Shown here: positions 59,843 to 64,000 of the stretch, in pieces
Layout: each line of letters starts with the position of its first letter
Position numbering within the stretch: position 1 is the first letter of the stretch
Source: Nocardia miyunensis NBRC 108239
GTDB lineage: Bacteria; Actinomycetota; Actinomycetes; Mycobacteriales; Mycobacteriaceae
Direction of reading: 5' to 3'
Length of the DNA stretch: 64,000 bases
Assembly (NCBI RefSeq): GCF_001613065.1
Contig: NZ_BDBQ01000063.1
Coordinates: 1 to 64,000, forward strand
Notes under the pieces: model-generated
Database searches by the model: none
What the model was told of the DNA's origin: nothing
The model's input: the letters and a program-made list of their open reading frames with translations, nothing else
Translations under genes and position numbers: made by a program

Positions 59843-61612
59843 GTGACCGATCAGACCCCCGTTCCAGATGCCGAACGAATCGTCCGCAACGGCGAATTCG
59901 ACCTCGCCGTCTACGAATACGGCGACGCCGCCGCCGAGACGGTCGTGCTGGTGCACGGCTGGCCGGACGATCATCACCTGTGGGATCGGGTGATTCCGCT
60001 GCTGGCCCGGCGGTTCCACGTCGTCGCCTACGACACCCGGGGCCACGGCCGCTCCACCCGCACCAGCCGTACGAGCGACTACCGGCTCGATGCCTTCGCG
60101 TCGGACTTCTTCGCGGTCGCCGATGCGGTCAGTCCCGAACGGCCGGTTCACGTGCTCGCGCACGATTGGGGATCGGTGCAGATGTGGGAGGCGGTGTGCG
60201 AGCCGCGGGCCGACGCGCGGATCGCCTCGTTCACCTCGGTCTCGGGGCCGAACCTCGATCACATGGGAAAGTGGATGCGCGCCAAGCTTTCCCGTGGCGC
60301 GGCGTGGGGCCCGTTCACCCAGTTGCTGTCCTCGGCGTACACGTTCCTGTTCATGACCCCGGGTGTGCCGCGCGTGGTGTTGCGGCCGCTGTCGGCGGCC
60401 ACGATCTGGCAGCGTTTCGTCGGCTTGATGAACGAGACCGCGCCCGCGAATGTGCGTCTGGGCCCGAGGTTCCGGGAGGATTTCTTCGACGGGATGCGCA
60501 TCTACCGCGCGAATATCCTGCAGCGCCTGGTCAACGCCCGCGACCGCTACACCGAGGTGCCGGTGCAACTGGTGATCGCCGGCCGCGACGTCGCGGTGCG
60601 GCCGGCGGGATACGCGGACGAGGCGCGGTGGACCTCGCGGCTGTGGCGTCGTGAGGTGCCCGCCGGACACTGGCTGCCGTTCTCGCATCCGGAGCTGTTG
60701 GCAACGGCCACAACCGAACTCGTCGATTCGCTCACCGAGGGCGCGTCCCCGCGCGGGCTGCGGCGCGCGGAGGTCGCGCGTGGCCGGGAGCGTCGTGAGT
60801 TCGAGGACCAGCTCGTCGTGATCACCGGCGGCGGCAGTGGCATCGGCCGGGAGACCGCGCTGTCCTTCGCTCGACGGGGTGCGGAGATCGTGGTCTCGGA
60901 CCTGAATCTGGATGCGGCCAAACAGACCGTCGCGCTGGTGGAGGCCGAAGGCGGTGTGGCACATGCCTATTCGGTCGATGTCTCGGACGAGAAGGCCGTC
61001 GCCGAGCACGCCGCCGCGGTCATCGCCGCGCACGCGGTACCCGACATCCTGATCAACAATGCCGGAATCGGTCAGGCGGGCGACTTCTTCGAGACCTCGG
61101 CAGAGGATTTCGACCGCGTGCTGCGGGTGAATCTGGGCGGGGTGATCAACGGCTGCCGCACCTTCGGCGCGGCCATGGCCGAGCGCGGGCTCGGCGGGCA
61201 CATCGTGAATCTGTCCAGTATGGCCGCCTATATGCCGCAGCGCGGGTTCAGCGCCTACTCGACGAGCAAGTCGGCGGTGTTCATGTTCTCCGACTGCCTG
61301 CGCGCCGAGCTGGCCGGTAAGGGCATCGAGGTGCACACCATCTGTCCCGGCATCGTGCACACGAATATCGTTGCCACAACCCGATTCTCGGGCTTGTCCG
61401 CCTCGGACGAGGCGGACAAGCAGGCGAAATACGATGAGCTGTACCGCAAGCGGCACTACGGCCCGGAGAAGGTCGCCGAGCAGATAGTGCGGGCCGTGCA
61501 GGACGGCCGCGACATCGTCCCGGTGACCCCGGAGGCCCATCTGCAGTACCACTTCCAGCGGCTCGCCCCCGCGGTCGCCCGGTTCGTCGCGGCGCGGGTC
61601 AAGCTCACCTGA
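59843..61612 (+). CDS. ephD: EphD-like alpha/beta-hydrolase / short-chain dehydrogenase fusion
   Basis: A 589-residue two-domain enzyme. The N-terminal alpha/beta hydrolase (about 1-300) has HGWPDDHHLW and the epoxide-hydrolase-type nucleophile Asp108 in LAHDWGS. The C-terminal SDR (about 315-560) has VVITGGGSGIGRETAL, LINNAG and the catalytic Tyr472/Lys476 in AYSTSK. Mycobacterium tuberculosis EphD has the same order and nearly the same length (592) and has been linked to mycolic acid modification. Together with the upstream di-iron protein and reductase, an oxygenation followed by epoxide opening and alcohol oxidation on a long-chain lipid is plausible. The start is GTG 59843, with AAGGGAG upstream. 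Confidence 0.9.
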   Translation: MTDQTPVPDAERIVRNGEFDLAVYEYGDAAAETVVLVHGWPDDHHLWDRVIPLLARRFHVVAYDTRGHGRSTRTSRTSDYRLDAFASDFFAVADAVSPERPVHVLAHDWGSVQMWEAVCEPRADARIASFTSVSGPNLDHMGKWMRAKLSRGAAWGPFTQLLSSAYTFLFMTPGVPRVVLRPLSAATIWQRFVGLMNETAPANVRLGPRFREDFFDGMRIYRANILQRLVNARDRYTEVPVQLVIAGRDVAVRPAGYADEARWTSRLWRREVPAGHWLPFSHPELLATATTELVDSLTEGASPRGLRRAEVARGRERREFEDQLVVITGGGSGIGRETALSFARRGAEIVVSDLNLDAAKQTVALVEAEGGVAHAYSVDVSDEKAVAEHAAAVIAAHAVPDILINNAGIGQAGDFFETSAEDFDRVLRVNLGGVINGCRTFGAAMAERGLGGHIVNLSSMAAYMPQRGFSAYSTSKSAVFMFSDCLRAELAGKGIEVHTICPGIVHTNIVATTRFSGLSASDEADKQAKYDELYRKRHYGPEKVAEQIVRAVQDGRDIVPVTPEAHLQYHFQRLAPAVARFVAARVKLT

Positions 61613-61636
61613 GGCGCGGAGTATCCGGGCTCACCA

Positions 61637-62659
61637 CTACGGTGCGGGAGTCTTCGGGGTGGAATCGCTTTCGCTCTCACCCCGGGTGGACCACAGACTC
61701 GTCGCGGTGACCGCCGCCAGCACCACGACGATCACCAGAAGCGAGGCCGCCGTCGACACCTGCGGCACGCCCGCCCAGATCTCGTGCGCCCAGTGCAACA
61801 CCAGTTTCACGCCGATGAAGGCGAGGATCACCGCGAGCCCGTAGGCCAGGTGCACCAGTCGGTTCAGCGCCGCGTGCAGGACGAAATACAGAGCGCGCAG
61901 GCCCAGCAGCGCGAAGGCGTTGGTGGCGAACACCAGATACGGGTCGCCGGTGACGCCGTAGACCGCGGGCACCGAATCGACCGCGAATACCAGATCGGTG
62001 GTCATCACCGCGGTGACAACCAGGGCCAGCGGCGTCAGCGCGCGACGTCCGGCCTCCCGCACGCTCATCCGGGCCTCGCGATAGCCGTCGGTCACGGGCA
62101 TCACCCGGCGCAGCAGCCGCACCGAACGCATCGTGGTGACCTCGACCTCGGTCTCCTGTCCGGTGATCGCGTCCTTCAGCAACTTGGCGGCCGTGACCAG
62201 CAGGATCGCGCCGAACAGCAGGAATGCCCAATCCAGTGCGGCCAGCGCGGCGGCGCCCAGTGCGATGAAGATGCCGCGCAGCACCAGCGCACCCGCGATG
62301 CCGAACAGCAGGACCCGCTGGGCCAGCCTCGCCGGCACCGCGAATGCGGCCAGGAGCAGCATGAAGACGAACAGATTGTCCACCGACAGCGATTTCTCCA
62401 GCAGATAGCCGGTGAAGAATTCCGTGCCCGGCCGCGACCCGTACGCCAACCAGATCACGATGCCGAACGTGACCGGCAACGCCAGATAGAACGCCGTCCA
62501 CCCGAGAGCCTCGCGCATCGACACCTCGTGTGGGCGTCGGGTGACGGCGAAGTCGAGCACCAGCAGCAGCAACACACCGGCGATGGTCGCCGCCCACAGC
62601 CAGGGCGAGCCGATGGTGTGTAGCTGAGATGATGCGAGAACGGTCGGGGTCGAACTCAT
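61637..62659 (-). CDS. TerC-family integral membrane protein
   Basis: A 340-residue protein with about eight or nine membrane helices. Signatures are EFFTGYLLEKSLSVDNLFVF near the middle, with the conserved Glu/Asn/Asp, and LVVTAVMTTDLVFAVDSVPAVYG, the TerC metal-site helix. TerC/Alx proteins export manganese or assist metal loading of secreted proteins. A C-terminal cytosolic tail (GESESDSTPK) ends the protein. ATG 62659 has AGGAG at good spacing. A yybP-ykoY-type riboswitch lies immediately upstream, which supports a manganese role. Confidence 0.92.
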   Translation of the reverse strand: MSSTPTVLASSQLHTIGSPWLWAATIAGVLLLLVLDFAVTRRPHEVSMREALGWTAFYLALPVTFGIVIWLAYGSRPGTEFFTGYLLEKSLSVDNLFVFMLLLAAFAVPARLAQRVLLFGIAGALVLRGIFIALGAAALAALDWAFLLFGAILLVTAAKLLKDAITGQETEVEVTTMRSVRLLRRVMPVTDGYREARMSVREAGRRALTPLALVVTAVMTTDLVFAVDSVPAVYGVTGDPYLVFATNAFALLGLRALYFVLHAALNRLVHLAYGLAVILAFIGVKLVLHWAHEIWAGVPQVSTAASLLVIVVVLAAVTATSLWSTRGESESDSTPKTPAP

Positions 62660-62682
62660 GAGACTCCTCGGGTATGGCAAAC

Positions 62683-62788
62683 CACCCGAGGTCTCCTTCG
62701 CCCGTGAAACGGGCGGCCACCCGGGGATCTCAACCGTGAAATCCGTACTGACCGGTATAGCGCTTGGGAAGTACTCCCCTCGCGGGTG
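62683..62788 (-). promoter_or_regulatory. yybP-ykoY-type manganese riboswitch upstream of terC
   Basis: Read on the minus strand: a closing stem (CACCCGCGAGG, 62778-62788, pairing with CCTCGGGTG, 62683-62691, with a two-base bulge), the conserved GGGGAGTA box (62772-62779), an internal hairpin CGCCCGT-TTC-ACGGGCG (62699-62715) and the second conserved box AAGGAGACC (62690-62698). The two boxes and their place before a TerC gene match this Mn2+-sensing class. It ends 23 bases before the start codon. Confidence 0.75.
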
Positions 62789-62923
62789 ATCGTATCCGGA
62801 ACCGGCCGTGACCGGCAAATCCTTCGCGACGTGTTCTCGCTCTCGGCGAACGGGGATTGACCTCAACTCAGCTCGAGGTATCAGGCTGGTCGCATCGTTC
62901 GAGACGAGAGGATGTGGCCGATC

Positions 62924-63919
62924 ATGCGTGTTGTGGAAGTGAAGTCGTTCGGGGGACCGGAGGTGCTGGCGCCCGCCGAGGCGCCCGATCCGGTCGCCGG
63001 GCCCGGTCAGGTGGTCGTGGACGTCGCGGCGGCCGATGTGATGTTCCTGGATGTGCGGCTGCGCGGGGGTTGGGGCCGGGACTTCTTCCCGGTCGAGCCG
63101 CCGTACGTCCCCGGTGGCGCGGTCGCCGGTGTGGTCTCGTCGGTCGGCGAGGACGTCGATCCCGGCTGGATCGGCAAGCGAGTGGCTACGGCCACCGCGG
63201 CCAGCGGTATCGGCGGCGGAGTGCCGACCGGCGGCTACGCGACCAAGGCGCTGGCGAAGGCGCAGACGCTGGCCGAGATCCCCGACGGCCTGGACGACAT
63301 CCGAGCCGCGGCCCTGGTACACGACGGGCGAACCTCGTTGATGCTCGCCGAACAGGCCCGGATCCGTTCGGGGGAGTGGGTGCTGATCACCGCCGCGGGC
63401 GGCGGATTGGGCACGCTGCTCACGCAATTGGCGACGGCGGCCGGCGCCTCGGTCATCGCGGCGGCGCACGGCGAGACGAAACTCGCACTGGCACAACGCC
63501 TCGGCGCGAAAGTGGTGCTCGACTACGAGGCCCCGGGCTGGGTGGACCGAGTCCGGGAGACGACCGGCGGGGCGGGTGTGACGGTGGTGCTCGACGGCGC
63601 GGGCGGACCGATCGGCGCGGATGCCCTGCGCGCCACCGCTCCCGGTGGCCGCTTCCTCGGATACGGTAACGCCGCAGGCGGATTCCTGGAGAATATAGCC
63701 GAATACGCAGCCGCACAGAACATTACTGTGCGACCGCTGCTGGAGATGACCAAGGCCGATATCGACTGGCCGGCCCTCGGCCGCCGCGCACTCACCGAGG
63801 CGGCCGCAGGGAACTTGGAAGTCGTTGTGGGACAGACCTTCCCGCTCGACGAGGCGACGGCGGCCCATGCGGCCATCGAGTCGCGTGCCGCGGTAGGACG
63901 GACTATCCTGACGGTTTGA
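62924..63919 (+). CDS. Zinc-less MDR oxidoreductase, quinone-oxidoreductase-like
   Basis: A 331-residue medium-chain reductase. It opens MRVVEVKSFGGPEVL, has an N-terminal GroES-like half (PPYVPGGAVAGVVSSVGEDV), and the NADPH-binding LITAAGGGLGTLLTQLATAAGASVIAAA, where AAGGGLG replaces the usual GAGGVG. No zinc-ligand cysteines are present, so it belongs to the quinone oxidoreductase/enoyl reductase-like branch that uses NADPH. The substrate is unknown. ATG 62924 is chosen since GAGAGG is well placed for it; ATG 62912 would be too close to that site. Confidence 0.88.
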   Translation: MRVVEVKSFGGPEVLAPAEAPDPVAGPGQVVVDVAAADVMFLDVRLRGGWGRDFFPVEPPYVPGGAVAGVVSSVGEDVDPGWIGKRVATATAASGIGGGVPTGGYATKALAKAQTLAEIPDGLDDIRAAALVHDGRTSLMLAEQARIRSGEWVLITAAGGGLGTLLTQLATAAGASVIAAAHGETKLALAQRLGAKVVLDYEAPGWVDRVRETTGGAGVTVVLDGAGGPIGADALRATAPGGRFLGYGNAAGGFLENIAEYAAAQNITVRPLLEMTKADIDWPALGRRALTEAAAGNLEVVVGQTFPLDEATAAHAAIESRAAVGRTILTV

Positions 63920-63943
63920 GCCGGTGTCGGGGGCGGTTCGCGG

Positions 63944-64000
63944 TCAGCGTGGACTCAGCACGACGACCGCGATCGGCCGCTCGGTCTGCTTCTGGTACTG
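63944..64000 (-). CDS. 3' end of a deazaflavin-dependent nitroreductase-like gene (partial)
   Basis: The last 18 codons before a TGA at 63944-63946 read QYQKQTERPIAVVVLSPR. This ending (YQ..T.R.I.VVVL.P) is typical of the Ddn-like F420-dependent nitroreductase family. The gene continues beyond the right edge. Identification rests on this short tail only. Confidence 0.45.
   Translation of the reverse strand, partial: QYQKQTERPIAVVVLSPR

Noticed and set aside
62660..63868. Long N-terminal extension of the TerC frame (to 743 residues)
   Set aside because: It runs through the riboswitch and antisense to the MDR gene. ATG 62659 with AGGAG begins the TerC fold.

Overview
The window is high-GC actinobacterial DNA and most resembles Nocardia or a close mycolic-acid-forming relative. 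Pointers to this are a three-domain carboxylic acid reductase, a fused HadA/HadB-type dehydratase, an EphD-like hydrolase/dehydrogenase fusion, PucR-type regulators, WXG100 proteins and many GTG starts with GGAGG-type ribosome binding sites. No species can be named from the sequence alone.

Layout. 1-2690: one end of an integrated element (HTH protein, excisionase-like protein, tyrosine recombinase) abutting the 3' end of an intact tRNA-Asn. 2.9-13.8 kb: a small secreted protein, fused MaoC dehydratase plus flavoprotein disulfide reductase, a TetR-controlled GXWXG protein/alcohol dehydrogenase pair with two clear palindromic operators, a GT4 glycosyltransferase/glycogen-debranching pair, and a stand-alone trpF. 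13.8-19.3 kb: cysteine dioxygenase with rhodanese, a DeoR/MFS operon, and methyltransferases around an XRE-cupin regulator. 19.3-25.4 kb: a GntR-controlled operon with an extradiol dioxygenase, a 4-oxalomesaconate-tautomerase-like protein, a CHA-aldolase-like protein, an NAD(P) dehydrogenase and an aromatic-acid MFS transporter. This looks like a meta-cleavage catabolic unit lacking a recognisable hydratase.

25.7-45.3 kb: galU, a methyltransferase, a metallophosphoesterase divergent from carboxylic acid reductase, a complete alpha/beta-type 2-oxoacid dehydrogenase operon (E3-E1a-E1b-E2), two PucR-family regulators, an 8-oxoguanine-deaminase-like amidohydrolase and a large ATPase-LuxR regulator. 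45.3-49.5 kb: a lower-GC accessory stretch with a degenerate resolvase-like protein, a broken XRE/DUF397 pair, and a four-gene translationally coupled WXG100-toxin-immunity locus. In that locus the toxin reading frame is broken twice while the immunity-like gene is intact.

49.7-64 kb: an LLM-class oxidoreductase, a MarR/ABC exporter pair with two 13-bp operators, crotonase, an HxlR/SDR divergent pair, a subtilisin-inhibitor-like protein, an FAD monooxygenase, a lipoprotein, a PF10118-type di-iron protein/ferredoxin-reductase/EphD-like operon, a TerC protein under a yybP-ykoY-type manganese riboswitch, a quinone-oxidoreductase-like MDR, and the 3' tip of a deazaflavin-nitroreductase-like gene at the right edge.

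The strongest candidates for something undescribed are the decayed WXG100 toxin-immunity locus and the hydratase-less meta-cleavage cluster. All family assignments are by motif recognition; no database search was run.
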